Positions 51,884-63,416 of a DNA stretch of 64,000 nucleotides are shown here, in pieces. Position 1 is the stretch's first letter. Each line of letters opens with the position of its first letter. The stretch covers positions 1,364,001-1,428,000 of the forward strand of contig NZ_CP109485.1 of assembly GCF_035918235.1 (NCBI RefSeq). The letters run 5' to 3'. Under the pieces are notes generated by a model that was not told the origin of the DNA, did no database searches, and was given only the letters and a program-made list of their open reading frames with translations. The translations under genes were made by a program, and so were the position numbers. This stretch comes from Streptomyces sp. NBC_01445. Lineage in GTDB: Bacteria > Actinomycetota > Actinomycetes > Streptomycetales > Streptomycetaceae.

Positions 51884-53083
51884 ATGCCCGCATCTCGCGC
51901 CGTCCGCGGCTGGCTTCCGGCGGCGGCCGCGGTGTTCGCCGCCGGGTGGGGCGCGAACCAGTTCACCCCGCTCGCGGTGGTGTACCGGACGCAGGAGCAC
52001 TGGCCTCCCGTCCCGGTCGCTGCCATGTTCACCACCTACCTGCTGGGTCTGCTCCCCAGCCTGCTGCTCGGCGGCCCGGCCGCGGACCGGTTCGGCCGCT
52101 GCCTCACGGTCCGGCCCGCCCTGGCCCTGTCCGCCGCCGCGAGCGCCCTGCTGGCGGCGGCGCCGGTGAGCCCGAGCGCCGTCTACGCGAGCCGCCTGGC
52201 CACCGGATTCGCGGCAGGTGTCGTCCTGACCGCGGGGACCAAATGGCTTCGGGAGCTGTCGGCCTGGGCCGGGCGCCCGGATGCCGGTGACCGACGCGCG
52301 ACGTACGCCACCGGTGGTGGCTTCGCGGCGGGTGCGGTGACGGCGGGCGCTTTCGCCGAGTGGCTGCCGCATCCGATGGTGCTGCCCGGCCTCGCCCACT
52401 GTCTGCTGGCCCTGCTGGTGCTGGGCGCGACCCGCCGCGTACCGGAGACGGCGCCGGCACCCGGTGCCGCCCCGGTGCCGTCCCGCATCGTGGACCTGCA
52501 CCGGGCGGTCGTCGGGAACAGGCGCTTCCTGTGGGTCGTGCTTCCCGCGAGCCCGGCGGTCTTCGGCGCCGCGACCGTGGCGTATGTCGTGCTGCCGCCG
52601 CTGGTGGCGAACCGGGTTCCCGGATACGCGCCGCTCTTCAGCGGTCTCGTGACGGCGCTGACGCTCACCATGGGCATCGTCGTCCAGCCCCTGGCCGTAC
52701 GGCTGGACCATGCGCACAGCGCGCGGGCCACCCTGACCGCCATGGTCACCGTGATCGGCGGACTCACGGTGGGCGCGATCGCCGCGCACCGGAGCTCCGC
52801 CGGTCTCGTGATGGCCGCGGCGGCCCTGCTCGGGGCCGGATACGGGCTCACGCTGGCGGCGGGCCTGATGGAGATCGAGCGGCTCCTGCCGCCGAAGGCC
52901 CACCCGTCGACGGCGCTCCTCTACCAGGGCGCCACCTACAGCGGCTTCCTCACACCGCTCCTGCTCGCCCTCACGGCGGGCGCGGGCACCGCCCCCTATC
53001 CGGCGCTCCTGGCGGGCATGGCGGCCGTGGGCCTGCTGTGCCTGGCTGTCACAGCTGGGTACAGCCGCCGGAGTCTTCCCTGA
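51884..53083 (+). CDS. MFS transporter (DHA-like) next to fdhD
   Basis: A 399-aa facilitator with about twelve membrane segments. The loop motif is [14 protein letters not shown] near residue 65 and a second, weaker motif [17 protein letters not shown] is in the C-half. It lies between the molybdoenzyme and fdhD, all in one direction. A substrate such as formate or oxyanions is not supported by any motif; drug-type export is the default for this group. ATG 51884 is taken from an AAAGG eleven bases upstream; a start 18 codons earlier lacks any site. Confidence 0.85.
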   Translation: MPASRAVRGWLPAAAAVFAAGWGANQFTPLAVVYRTQEHWPPVPVAAMFTTYLLGLLPSLLLGGPAADRFGRCLTVRPALALSAAASALLAAAPVSPSAVYASRLATGFAAGVVLTAGTKWLRELSAWAGRPDAGDRRATYATGGGFAAGAVTAGAFAEWLPHPMVLPGLAHCLLALLVLGATRRVPETAPAPGAAPVPSRIVDLHRAVVGNRRFLWVVLPASPAVFGAATVAYVVLPPLVANRVPGYAPLFSGLVTALTLTMGIVVQPLAVRLDHAHSARATLTAMVTVIGGLTVGAIAAHRSSAGLVMAAAALLGAGYGLTLAAGLMEIERLLPPKAHPSTALLYQGATYSGFLTPLLLALTAGAGTAPYPALLAGMAAVGLLCLAVTAGYSRRSLP

Positions 53084-53165
53084 TGGCGCGGCCGCAGGAC
53101 GAGGTCCGCCACGCGTCATATCGTCGACAACATCGGAGTACCGCTCCGAGGAGAGGAGCACCATC

Positions 53166-54002
53166 ATGGGACGCGTGACCGCGCGCCGGCGTGTGCTGCG
53201 AGTTCGGGACGGGGTGTCCTCGTACCGGCCGGACACCATGGCCGTCGAGGAGCCGATGGAGATCAGGGTGGGCGGACGTCCGCTCACGGTGACCATGCGG
53301 ACACCGGGCGACGACTTCGATCTCGCGGCCGGGTTTCTGGTGAGCGAGGGCGTGGTGCACACCGGCGACGATGTGACGGGGATCCGTTACTGCGCGGGCG
53401 CCACGGCCGACGGCGGCAATACGTACAACGTGGTGGACGTGGCCCTGGCCCCCGGCGTGGCCGCACCCGACGCCTCTCTGGAGCGGAACTTCTACACCAC
53501 GTCCTCGTGCGGACTGTGCGGCAAGGCCAGCCTGGACGCGGTGCGCACCACTGCGGCGTGGACCGTCTCCGAGGATCCGCTGCGCGTCGGTCCGGAGCTG
53601 GTGACGGCGCTTCCGGACCGGCTGCGGGCGGCCCAGAAGGTGTTCGACAGCACGGGCGGCCTGCACGCCGCCGGCCTGTTCACCGCCGACGGCGAACTGC
53701 TGTGCCTGCGCGAGGACGTCGGCCGGCACAACGCCGTCGACAAGGTGGTCGGCTTCGCTCTGCGCGAGGGGCTGCTGCCGCTGCGCGAGACCGTTCTGAT
53801 GGTGAGCGGCCGGGCCTCCTTCGAGCTGGTGCAGAAGGCGCTGATGGCCGGAATCCCCATGCTGGCGGCCGTCTCCGCCCCGTCCTCGCTCGCCGTGGAC
53901 CTCGCAGCCGAGAGCGGACTGACCCTGATCGGCTTCCTGCGCGGCACCTCGATGAACGTCTACACCGGTGCCGAGCGGCTGGAACAGGTGCCCGTGGCCT
54001 GA
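53166..54002 (+). CDS. fdhD: Formate dehydrogenase sulfurtransferase FdhD
   Basis: A 278-aa protein that passes sulfur from IscS-type desulfurases to the molybdenum cofactor of formate dehydrogenases. The two essential cysteines are Cys115 and Cys118 in [26 protein letters not shown] and [19 protein letters not shown] are conserved. GAGGAGAGGAG precedes ATG 53166. It lies downstream of the molybdoenzyme it probably matures, which supports formate-dehydrogenase-like chemistry for that enzyme. Confidence 0.96.
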   Translation: MGRVTARRRVLRVRDGVSSYRPDTMAVEEPMEIRVGGRPLTVTMRTPGDDFDLAAGFLVSEGVVHTGDDVTGIRYCAGATADGGNTYNVVDVALAPGVAAPDASLERNFYTTSSCGLCGKASLDAVRTTAAWTVSEDPLRVGPELVTALPDRLRAAQKVFDSTGGLHAAGLFTADGELLCLREDVGRHNAVDKVVGFALREGLLPLRETVLMVSGRASFELVQKALMAGIPMLAAVSAPSSLAVDLAAESGLTLIGFLRGTSMNVYTGAERLEQVPVA

Positions 54003-54078
54003 TGCCCTGACCGGTGACTCGTCCGGCGGCCAGCGAGCCCGGTTGGCATTCCCCTGGGCCGTCGGGTAGACCCATGGC

Positions 54079-55008
54079 GTGCTGTTTCGCCAACTCGAAT
54101 ACCTGGTGGCCCTCTCGCGGGAGCGCCACTTCGCCCGCGCCGCCCAGGCCTGTTACGTCTCCCAGCCCGCCCTCTCCGAGGCGATCCGCAAGCTGGAGGA
54201 GGAGCTGGACGTGCCGCTGGTCCGGCGCGGCCGCAAATACGAGGGCCTCACACCCGAGGGCGAACGCATCGTGGTGTGGGCGCAGCGGATCCTCGCCGAT
54301 CGTGACGCGCTCAAGGACGAGGTCGGCGCGCTGCGCACCGGACTGAGCGGCCGGATGCGGATCGGCTCGGTCCCGACCGCTTCCGGCGCCGTCTCCCTGC
54401 TGACCGGCCCGTTCTGCGCGGAGCACCCGCTGGTGACCGTCGAGGTGATAGCGGACCTCCAGTCGCGGGACATCCTCCGCCAGCTGCAGAATTTCGAGAT
54501 CGACGCCGGAGTCACCTATCTGCACAAGGACCTTGCGGAGAACTTCCACACCGTCCCGCTGTACGAGGAGCGGTACGTGCTCCTGATCACGGCCGCCGAT
54601 GCCCTGGCGCATCGCACGACGGCCACGTGGACGGAGGCGTCACGGCTGCCGCTGTGCCTGCTGACGGATTCCATGCAGGGGCGCCGCGTGCTGGACGAGG
54701 TGTTCGCCGAGGCCGGGACCCGGCCGTCGCCCCGGATCGAGACCGACTCGGTGGGCGCGCTGTTCGCCCATGTCAGGACGGGCCGGTGGGCCAGCATCGT
54801 GCCGCACGCGTGGCTGCATGTCTTCGGCGTCCCGCACGGCATGCGCGCGGTGCCACTCGTCGAACCCTCCCGGACCGTGCCGGTCGGACTGGTGGTCACG
54901 GCCCGCGAGCCGGGTTCGGTCATGGCCCGCGCGCTGACGGACGTCGCCCGGCACACCGATGTGGCGGCCGCGCTGGAACGCCTCCCCGGTGGTCCCGGGG
55001 CCTCCTAG
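54079..55008 (+). CDS. LysR-family regulator next to fdhD
   Basis: A 309-aa LysR regulator. The helix-turn-helix LVALSRERHFARAAQACYVSQPALSEAIRKLE spans residues 9-40, and the effector domain follows from about 90. GTG 54079 lies six bases after a TAGACC -10-like box, with no Shine-Dalgarno, so the mRNA may be leaderless. It is the last gene of the molybdoenzyme-MFS-fdhD group and the natural candidate regulator. Confidence 0.9.
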   Translation: MLFRQLEYLVALSRERHFARAAQACYVSQPALSEAIRKLEEELDVPLVRRGRKYEGLTPEGERIVVWAQRILADRDALKDEVGALRTGLSGRMRIGSVPTASGAVSLLTGPFCAEHPLVTVEVIADLQSRDILRQLQNFEIDAGVTYLHKDLAENFHTVPLYEERYVLLITAADALAHRTTATWTEASRLPLCLLTDSMQGRRVLDEVFAEAGTRPSPRIETDSVGALFAHVRTGRWASIVPHAWLHVFGVPHGMRAVPLVEPSRTVPVGLVVTAREPGSVMARALTDVARHTDVAAALERLPGGPGAS

Positions 55009-55019
55009 ACGCCTCCGGG

Positions 55020-55481
55020 CTACTCGCCGACGGACACGACCGTCACCGTCGCCTGCCCGTCGGGCGCGTCATAGCTGACACTGTCGCCGGCCCGGTGACC
55101 GAGCAACGCGCTGCCGAGCGGGCTGTCGGCGGTGACCAGCGTCCGGTCCAGTACCGCCGCGCTCTCACCGATCTGGACGGTCGCCACCGAGTCGTCCGAG
55201 TACCGCACCTTGAGCGTGCTGCCCACGTCCACCACGTCCGTGCTGGGCCGGCCCGCGTCGGCGGCGCCGCGCAGGCGCACCTTGATCTCGTCGATGCGGG
55301 CGTCGAGACGGTGGGTCTCGTCGGAGCGGATCAACTCGTCGGCCTGGTCGGCACGGTCGCCCACCTCGGTGGTGTCCTGCAACGTGGCGGCATCCGCGTC
55401 GCGTTCGGCCGTCACGTCGGCGAGTTCCTGCTCGAGCGCGCGGCGCTCGGTGGCGCTCATCGGTTCGGGCTCTCCGCTCAT
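55020..55481 (-). CDS. GreA/GreB-family transcript cleavage factor-like protein
   Basis: A 153-aa Gre-fold protein: an N-terminal coiled-coil hairpin (residues 1-75, LEQELADVTAERDADAATLQ) and a C-terminal FKBP-like domain with VGSTLKVRY, TLVTADSPLGSALLGHRAGDSVSY. The acidic hairpin tip has TEVGDRADQADE, so it may enter the RNA polymerase channel as GreA does. ATG 55481 has GGGAG upstream; an ATG five codons earlier is possible. It is the last gene of a stress operon behind a ClpC-like ATPase. Confidence 0.85.
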   Translation of the reverse strand: MSGEPEPMSATERRALEQELADVTAERDADAATLQDTTEVGDRADQADELIRSDETHRLDARIDEIKVRLRGAADAGRPSTDVVDVGSTLKVRYSDDSVATVQIGESAAVLDRTLVTADSPLGSALLGHRAGDSVSYDAPDGQATVTVVSVGE

Positions 55482-55527
55482 TCCTGCTCCCTTCACTTGT
55501 CGTGGCCGGTCTGCGTCTGCGGGAAGG

Positions 55528-55803
55528 TCACTTGTCGTAGCGGGTCGGCGGGAAGGCCTGCCGCTCCGCCCGGGACATCTTGCCGCTGGGCATCTCGCCG
55601 CTGTCGACCTCGCGGTCGACCTCCCTCTGGATCTCCTCGTACTGCTTCGCGGGCCGCTCGGGCTTCTTCACGCGCAGCCCGACGTCCCGCAAGTCCTCCT
55701 GGGTGCGCCTTTCGAGTGCATCCACGTTGGGGCGCAGGGGCATGCCGCGCCGGTCGTCGGGGTTGCCCTCGACGGCTCGGTTGGACTTGTGGTGATGGAC
55801 CAT
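55528..55803 (-). CDS. Small charged protein, unknown
   Basis: A 91-aa hydrophilic protein rich in Arg, Glu and Asp: MVHHHKSNRAVEGNPDDRR, then a helical charged stretch with QEDLRDVGLRV and YEEIQREVDREVDSG. No membrane segment, Cys or recognised domain. AAGGAGG lies before ATG 55803. It sits between the ClpC-like and GreA-like genes, with 42- and 46-base gaps, so it belongs to their operon and may be a stress-associated small protein. Confidence 0.75.
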   Translation of the reverse strand: MVHHHKSNRAVEGNPDDRRGMPLRPNVDALERRTQEDLRDVGLRVKKPERPAKQYEEIQREVDREVDSGEMPSGKMSRAERQAFPPTRYDK

Positions 55804-55845
55804 GTGTCCTCCTTGTTCAGGCGCCGTCAGGCGCGCCCGACCGGA

Positions 55846-58401
<2,556 letters not shown>

Positions 58402-58625
58402 TCCTGCTCCTGATGGAGAGAGAGATTGGTTCAACTCAAGCGCGATGTCAGCTGGGCCGCAACAGCAGCGAAATCGCTGCACCTGAGCGCCAGAATTGAG
58501 TGCGGAGGGGAATGCAACCCAATGGCGCGGGCCTGATTGCGGGCGGGCGGCCGGGGACGCAGGCTGTCGTCGAGAGAATCCGGCGGGTGAGCGCCGCGAG
58601 AGTCGACGGAGTCGGAGAGCACATC

Positions 58626-59099
58626 ATGGTGGAACGCGCAGACGTCACGCGGTCGAATCCCGCACGAACTGCCTGGTGGGCAGGGGCCGATCCGGCAACG
58701 GAGCTTCAGCACCTGTGGGGCGAGGTGAGCCGCCTGCTGGAGCGCTCCTCGCAGCCGGCCGGACCTTCACAGCACTGGATGCCCGTGGTGGAGGAAGCGG
58801 ACTCAGGTGTCGCCTATGTCGTGCGCGCGGAACTGCCCGGTGTCCCTCGTGAGCGCGTGAACGTAGAGGTGGACGGCAGGGAAATTCACATCTCCGGCGC
58901 CGTCGACGAAACCACGGACGGAAATGCGCTGCGTCGCCGGTCCGGGACCTTTTCCTATGGAGTTCGCGTTCCCGGCGACGTCGATATCGATCGTATCGAG
59001 GCGGATATGGCGGACGGCGTCCTGACGTTGCGCCTGCCGAAGACCGCGGCGGTGACGCGGCGAACGATCGAAATCCGCACCGATGGCAGCGAAGAATAG
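58626..59099 (+). CDS. Small heat-shock protein Hsp20
   Basis: A 157-aa alpha-crystallin-domain chaperone. VRAELPGVPRERVNVEVDGREIHISG opens the domain at about 65 and VRVPGDVDIDRIEADMADG with VLTLRLPK closes it; the A-x-x-x-G-V-L-T-L signature is clear. GGAG lies eight bases before ATG 58626. It faces the ClpC-like gene across 224 bases. Small heat-shock proteins hold clients that Hsp100 disaggregases rescue, so coexpression is sensible. ACTCAAG (58434-58440) and TTGAGT (58496-58501) lie in the gap, but not as a standard HspR HAIR. Confidence 0.92.
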   Translation: MVERADVTRSNPARTAWWAGADPATELQHLWGEVSRLLERSSQPAGPSQHWMPVVEEADSGVAYVVRAELPGVPRERVNVEVDGREIHISGAVDETTDGNALRRRSGTFSYGVRVPGDVDIDRIEADMADGVLTLRLPKTAAVTRRTIEIRTDGSEE

Positions 59100-59143
59100 G
59101 AGCCGAACGGCGCCTGTCCCCTCTCAGTGTCCCCTCGCCCGCT

Positions 59144-59172
59144 CCGGACGTCCTGTCGGCGGAGACGTCCGG
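59144..59172. terminator. Bidirectional terminator hairpin
   Basis: CCGGACGTC (59144-59152) pairs with GACGTCCGG (59164-59172) around an 11-base loop, between the convergent Hsp20 and DUF1345 genes. Confidence 0.8.
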
Positions 59173-59183
59173 TCGTGCGGATG

Positions 59184-59816
59184 TCAGCCGGTGACGATTC
59201 CCGTGACGAGGTTGATGGTCGTGGCGAGGATGCTGGTGCCGAACACGTACGACAGCAGCGAGTGCCGCAGCACCACCGAGCGGATCGTCGAGGTCGAGAC
59301 GTTGGTGTCGGACACCTGGTAGGTCATGCCGAGGTTGTAGCTGAAGTAGAGGAAGTCTCTGTACGCGGGCGGGTCGTCGTTGTTGAAGTCGATCCCGCCG
59401 GCGGCCGTGTAGTACAGGTACGCGTAGCGCGTGGCGTACATGAGATGGAGTGCCGCCCAAGCCATGAACACGCCGCCGAGCGCCACGGCCGCCGCGGCGT
59501 GGCCGCTTTCGGATTTGCCGAGCAGGAGCAGCAGCACGGTGGCGACCAGGCCACAGAGGGCGACGCCGACGATCACGAGCTCATCGGTGATGGGCTGGAA
59601 GTCCTCCCGTCGGGCATTGACCCGGGTGGCTTTGGCGTCCATCGGCCACAGCACCACCCAGCCCGCCAGCACGAAGAGCAGTTCGGTCGCGGCGATACCG
59701 GAGAGAACACCCAGCGCCGCGTTGTTCACCACTCCGACGATCGCCCCGACCACCGCACCACCGACCACGGCGGCACCGAGCCGGGGAACCGCGGACAAGG
59801 GCAACCAAGTGGCCAT
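59184..59816 (-). CDS. DUF1345 integral membrane protein
   Basis: A 210-aa polytopic protein of the DUF1345 family with about five membrane segments. [32 protein letters not shown] and [14 protein letters not shown] are the conserved C-terminal blocks. Function of the family is unknown. ATG 59816 has only a weak GGTGA upstream. It is divergent from the FUSC transporter gene. Confidence 0.88.
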   Translation of the reverse strand: MATWLPLSAVPRLGAAVVGGAVVGAIVGVVNNAALGVLSGIAATELLFVLAGWVVLWPMDAKATRVNARREDFQPITDELVIVGVALCGLVATVLLLLLGKSESGHAAAAVALGGVFMAWAALHLMYATRYAYLYYTAAGGIDFNNDDPPAYRDFLYFSYNLGMTYQVSDTNVSTSTIRSVVLRHSLLSYVFGTSILATTINLVTGIVTG

Positions 59817-59907
59817 AGATCACCACACTAGTCTTTCCGCCACGTGCCAGCCTGGTGAAGCCTGCGGCGGGGGCACAGACTGGATGCAGCTGGATCCGGT
59901 GCAGTGG

Positions 59908-59942
59908 GCTGCAGTCGGCCGGATTCGCTGCAGTCGGCCGGA
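59908..59942. repeat. 16-bp direct repeat upstream of FUSC gene
   Basis: GCTGCAGTCGGCCGGA occurs at 59908-59923 and 59927-59942 (19-base period). A third partial copy, GCAGCTGGATCCGG, precedes them. Further down, the 10-bp palindrome GGTATATACC (59982-59991) ends six bases before the FUSC start codon. Together these look like regulator sites. Confidence 0.65.
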
Positions 59943-59996
59943 ACCAGCTGCGTTCAGATCGGGAACTCCACTCGGAGCCGGTGGTATATACCGGAC

Positions 59997-61787
59997 ATGC
60001 CTTCTTCCCGCCGCCCACTCGCTGCCGTGACCAGGCACGGTTGGCGGCATGCCGTGACCAGCGCGGTGCGCCTCCTCTCCCCGCGCGGCTCACTCGCGCT
60101 CCAGCGGGCGGACGGGGCTCCTCTCTTCGCCGTACGCGGCGCCTTGGCGATGGCTCTCGTGGCGCTGCCCGTGGCGATCGCCGGGCGGCCCGATCTCTCC
60201 GTGTACGCGATGCTGGGCGCCTTCACCACGACGTTCGGGCGCAACCTGCCCTACCCGCGTCGCGCTCGTGTTCTCGCGCTGGTCGCGGTGGCCATGACGG
60301 CGTGCGTGGGCTGCGGATCGGCGCTCGCCGCGTGGGTTCGTCCGGGAGCCGGTGGCTGGGGTGCCGCCGTCGTGGTCGCGGCGACGGCGGTGGTCGCCGG
60401 GCTGGCGAAGCTGGCGTGTGACGCGACCCGGTTGAGCGGGCTCGGCGCGGTGCTGCTGCTGTTCTCCTTCGCGGTGGCGGCCAATGGCTCGCCCACCACC
60501 GCCGAAGTTCTCCCGCAGACCGGGCTTGCCGCGGCCGGCGCCGCGGTCGCCTGGGTGCTCGGAGTGTCCGGCTGGCTGGTGCACCCGGACCGTCCGCAGA
60601 GATACGCCGTGGCCAGGGCCCTGCGTGAGCTCGCGGGACTGCTGACCGGGCCTGGACCCGGCGGCGACACGCGGCAGTCGCGACACCGTACGACGGTTGC
60701 GGTGCTGCAGGCGTACCACTCGCTCGGTATCGCGCCTCCGACGCAGGCGCACCAGGCCGGCCGGGACGGAGTCTTCGTACGCCTCACCGACCTGTCGTGG
60801 TCGCTGCTGATCAGCTCGGCGCGCAGGGCGCCGGTCGACCCCGCCGCGACGGCGGAGCAGCTGCTCCGGCAGGCTCGTGTCCTCACCGAGCGGCGCCGTA
60901 GACCGCCCGTGCTGCTGCCGGAGCTGGCTGTCCCGCCTCCGGCGGCGCAGGACAGCGAGGCCGCCGTCGCGGCCTCTGCGTCCGTGGCCGCCGCAGGGCC
61001 GGCCGCGGGACCGGGCCGCCCTGTCGCCTGGCGCGCCACCGAACTTCTGATGGGGCGACGCGCTGGTGGCCCCGAACACCGGGCCGTCCTCGCCGTTCCC
61101 GCGGTGCGGATGGTCCTGGGCACCGGGATCGCGGGCGGGCTGGCCGTGGCCGGGGGGCTCGAGCACAGCTACTGGGCGTCGATCTCCGCCGCCGCCGTGC
61201 TGCACTCCGTCAACCTCCGCACCACGGCCCAGCGCGCCGTCCAGCGCACCCTCGGCACGGTCATCGGCCTGCTCCTCGCACTCGGTGTGCTCGCCACGGA
61301 CCCGAGGCCGGTGGCACTCGCCTGCGTGATCGTGCTGCTCGAATTCCTCCTTGAGTACTTCGTCCCGCGCAACTACGGGCTTGGCGTCGTCTTCCTCACC
61401 CCTCTGGCTCTGCTGATGAGCGACCTCGCCGCCCCCGCCCCTGCCGGGGAACTCGTCGCCGACCGCGTGCTGGGGAGCGTGCTCGGCATCGTCGTCGGGC
61501 TCGGCTGCGCCCTTCTGGTGGTCCATGACCATGCCGCGCTGCGCGTCGAGCGGGCGCTGGCCGCCTGCACGCAGGCATCCGATCAGGCGGAACGTTCGCT
61601 GGCCGAGAGCTCGGGGCCCCAGCTTCCGGTCGTCCAGGTCCAACTGGTCCTGGCAGTGGTCGAGTTGCGCGATGCCGACGACGCCGCCGCGGGAGAGCTG
61701 TGGCCGGCGGGGATCGATCCCGCCGAACTCGCGGCCGCCGAGCAACGTGCGTATCTCCTGCTGGAACGGCTCCACCATCGGCGGTAG
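59997..61787 (+). CDS. FUSC-family (aromatic acid exporter-like) membrane protein
   Basis: A 596-aa protein with two hydrophobic halves (about residues 45-190 and 395-530) separated and followed by soluble regions, the fusaric-acid-resistance/YccS layout. The N-half has YAMLGAFTTTFGRNLPYPRRARVL; the C-half has YWASISAAAVL, TAQRAVQRTLGTVIGLLLAL and FVPRNYGLGVVFLTPLALL, the FUSC-2 signature. ATG 59997 has no Shine-Dalgarno; the palindrome GGTATATACC lies directly upstream, so the mRNA may be near-leaderless. Export of aromatic or phenolic acids is the family guess. Confidence 0.88.
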   Translation: MPSSRRPLAAVTRHGWRHAVTSAVRLLSPRGSLALQRADGAPLFAVRGALAMALVALPVAIAGRPDLSVYAMLGAFTTTFGRNLPYPRRARVLALVAVAMTACVGCGSALAAWVRPGAGGWGAAVVVAATAVVAGLAKLACDATRLSGLGAVLLLFSFAVAANGSPTTAEVLPQTGLAAAGAAVAWVLGVSGWLVHPDRPQRYAVARALRELAGLLTGPGPGGDTRQSRHRTTVAVLQAYHSLGIAPPTQAHQAGRDGVFVRLTDLSWSLLISSARRAPVDPAATAEQLLRQARVLTERRRRPPVLLPELAVPPPAAQDSEAAVAASASVAAAGPAAGPGRPVAWRATELLMGRRAGGPEHRAVLAVPAVRMVLGTGIAGGLAVAGGLEHSYWASISAAAVLHSVNLRTTAQRAVQRTLGTVIGLLLALGVLATDPRPVALACVIVLLEFLLEYFVPRNYGLGVVFLTPLALLMSDLAAPAPAGELVADRVLGSVLGIVVGLGCALLVVHDHAALRVERALAACTQASDQAERSLAESSGPQLPVVQVQLVLAVVELRDADDAAAGELWPAGIDPAELAAAEQRAYLLLERLHHRR

Positions 61788-61838
61788 CGGCCTACGGCCG
61801 ACGCGCGCGGGCCTGCGGCCTCGGGCTAGCGTGGTGTG

Positions 61839-62237
61839 ATGCGCCACGAGGTGTCCGATGCCCATACCGCGAGGACGGTGGGAAGCGGTGACCTGCCCGT
61901 TCTCGCCACCCCGTGGTTGATCGCGTGGATGGAGGCGGCCACCGTACGGGCCGCCGCGCCCTTCACGGCGCAGGGCCGGACGACGGTCGGAACCGGTGTC
62001 CGCATCAAGCACCTTCGTGCCACACGCGTGGGCGCCTGGCTCGACGTCCTCGCGGAACCGCCGGCCGAAGCGGAAGGCCGCCGGCTCACCTTCCGCGTAC
62101 GAGCTCTGGACAGTACGGGAGCGCTGGTCGCGACGGGCGAGATCGACCGGGCGATCGTCGACCGGCGACGCTTCCTCGCAGGGGTGTCGGACCAGGACTC
62201 CGGGATCAATCAGGGTGCGCGTGGGGACCATCCCTGA
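61839..62237 (+). CDS. FlK-like hot-dog thioesterase
   Basis: A 132-aa thioesterase of the fluoroacetyl-CoA-thioesterase-like family. The catalytic Thr, Glu and His of FlK (Thr42, Glu50, His76) appear with identical spacing: Thr in ATPWLIAWMEA, Glu eight residues on and His 26 further in VRIKHLRAT. The -10-like TAGCGT (61827-61832) ends six bases before ATG 61839 and no Shine-Dalgarno exists, so the mRNA is probably leaderless. The stop overlaps the next start (TGATG). It may hydrolyse short, perhaps toxic, acyl-CoA. Confidence 0.85.
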   Translation: MRHEVSDAHTARTVGSGDLPVLATPWLIAWMEAATVRAAAPFTAQGRTTVGTGVRIKHLRATRVGAWLDVLAEPPAEAEGRRLTFRVRALDSTGALVATGEIDRAIVDRRRFLAGVSDQDSGINQGARGDHP

Positions 62238-63415
62238 TGGAAGCGCGCGGCGTCGGCGGCAAGATCGACGTCATGACATTCCTCTCGCGACGTTCCCTGT
62301 TGGCAGGCAGTGCGGCGGCGGGCACGATGCTGGTCGGCACGGGACGTGCTGCCGCGCATACGCCGTCGGGCTCAGGCTCGCCGGACACACGCGCCTTACA
62401 AGAAGCGATCTCCGACCTCACCCACCCACCGGCCACGTCCGCACAGTTGCTCGTCGACCGCCCGGGGCAGCGCTGGTACGGGACGTCGGGCGTGGCCGAC
62501 ATCAGAACGGCCCGTCGGGTACGCCCGGACGACGCGTTCCGCGCGGGCAGCGTCACCAAGGCATTCGTGGCGACCGCGGTTCTGCAACTGTGGTCGCGGG
62601 GACTTGTGGACCTCGATGAGCCCATCGGACGGCACCTCCCCGGGCTGCTTCCGGCCGAGTCCGCGCGGATCACCGTGGCGCAGTTGCTGAACCACACGAG
62701 CGGGCTCCCCGACCATCGCGACCTGCCCGACGTCAGCACTCCGGAAGCCGTCCTGCGCCATCGGTTCGACAGGTGGACGCCGGAGGAACTGGTGCGCACC
62801 GTGACGTTCGATCCGCTCAAGTTCCGGCCGGGCAGCAAGCAGGAGTATCGGGGTATCAATTACGTCCTGCTCGCTCTGCTGGTCGAGGCCGTCACCGGTC
62901 GCCCGTACGACGAGGTGATCAGGGAGCGTGTCGTCCGTCCGCTGGGCCTGCGAGGGACTCTGATACCGGACCGCGACCCGAGACTTCACGGCTCTCATGT
63001 GCACGGATACCTCAAGATGACCGGCGGGTCGCTCCGGGACGTCACCGTGTACGACCAGTCCGGCGCCTGGGGCGAGGGCGAACTGGTGTCGACGGTCGCC
63101 GATCTCTTCCGTTTCCATCAGGCGCTGCTCTCCGGCGAGTTGCTGCCACCGCACGCGATGAACCACCTGTTCACGCTGCCACCCGACAGCGTGCGCATGC
63201 TCGACGGCGGTCCCGCCCGGTACAGCCTGGGACTGCAGCAGGCCACGGTGAACGGCGTGACGTTCTGGGGGAAGACAGGTGACACGTATGGGTACCGGAC
63301 GCGGGTGTTCTCCACTCGCGATCAGCAGCTCCGTTGGGTTCTCGCGTACACCCAGACCCCGCTGGCCTCGCCGGAGGACATGACCAACCGGGTCGTTTCC
63401 GTCCTGACCTCTTGA
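62237..63415 (+). CDS. Secreted serine hydrolase (class C beta-lactamase/DD-peptidase fold), TTA codon
   Basis: A 392-aa enzyme. The N-terminus has a Tat-type signal with SRRSLLAG near residue 18, ending AAA near 40; ATG 62273 would give a shorter signal and is possible. The S-x-x-K is SVTK (AGSVTKAF) and the third motif KTG is in WGKTGDTYGY. The second motif, normally YSN, reads YRG in KQEYRGINYVLL. Codon 54 is TTA (62396-62398), so bldA control is expected. It likely acts outside the cell on D-Ala-D-Ala peptides or esters; beta-lactamase action is doubtful without the YxN Asn. Confidence 0.88.
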   Translation: MEARGVGGKIDVMTFLSRRSLLAGSAAAGTMLVGTGRAAAHTPSGSGSPDTRALQEAISDLTHPPATSAQLLVDRPGQRWYGTSGVADIRTARRVRPDDAFRAGSVTKAFVATAVLQLWSRGLVDLDEPIGRHLPGLLPAESARITVAQLLNHTSGLPDHRDLPDVSTPEAVLRHRFDRWTPEELVRTVTFDPLKFRPGSKQEYRGINYVLLALLVEAVTGRPYDEVIRERVVRPLGLRGTLIPDRDPRLHGSHVHGYLKMTGGSLRDVTVYDQSGAWGEGELVSTVADLFRFHQALLSGELLPPHAMNHLFTLPPDSVRMLDGGPARYSLGLQQATVNGVTFWGKTGDTYGYRTRVFSTRDQQLRWVLAYTQTPLASPEDMTNRVVSVLTS

Positions 63416-63416
63416 A

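Noticed and set aside
58434..58501. ACTCAAG and TTGAGT as an HspR HAIR element between ClpC-like and Hsp20 genes
   Set aside because: HAIR needs CTTGAGT-N7-ACTCAAG; here the half-sites are inverted and 56 bases apart. No CIRCE or RheA operator was found either.
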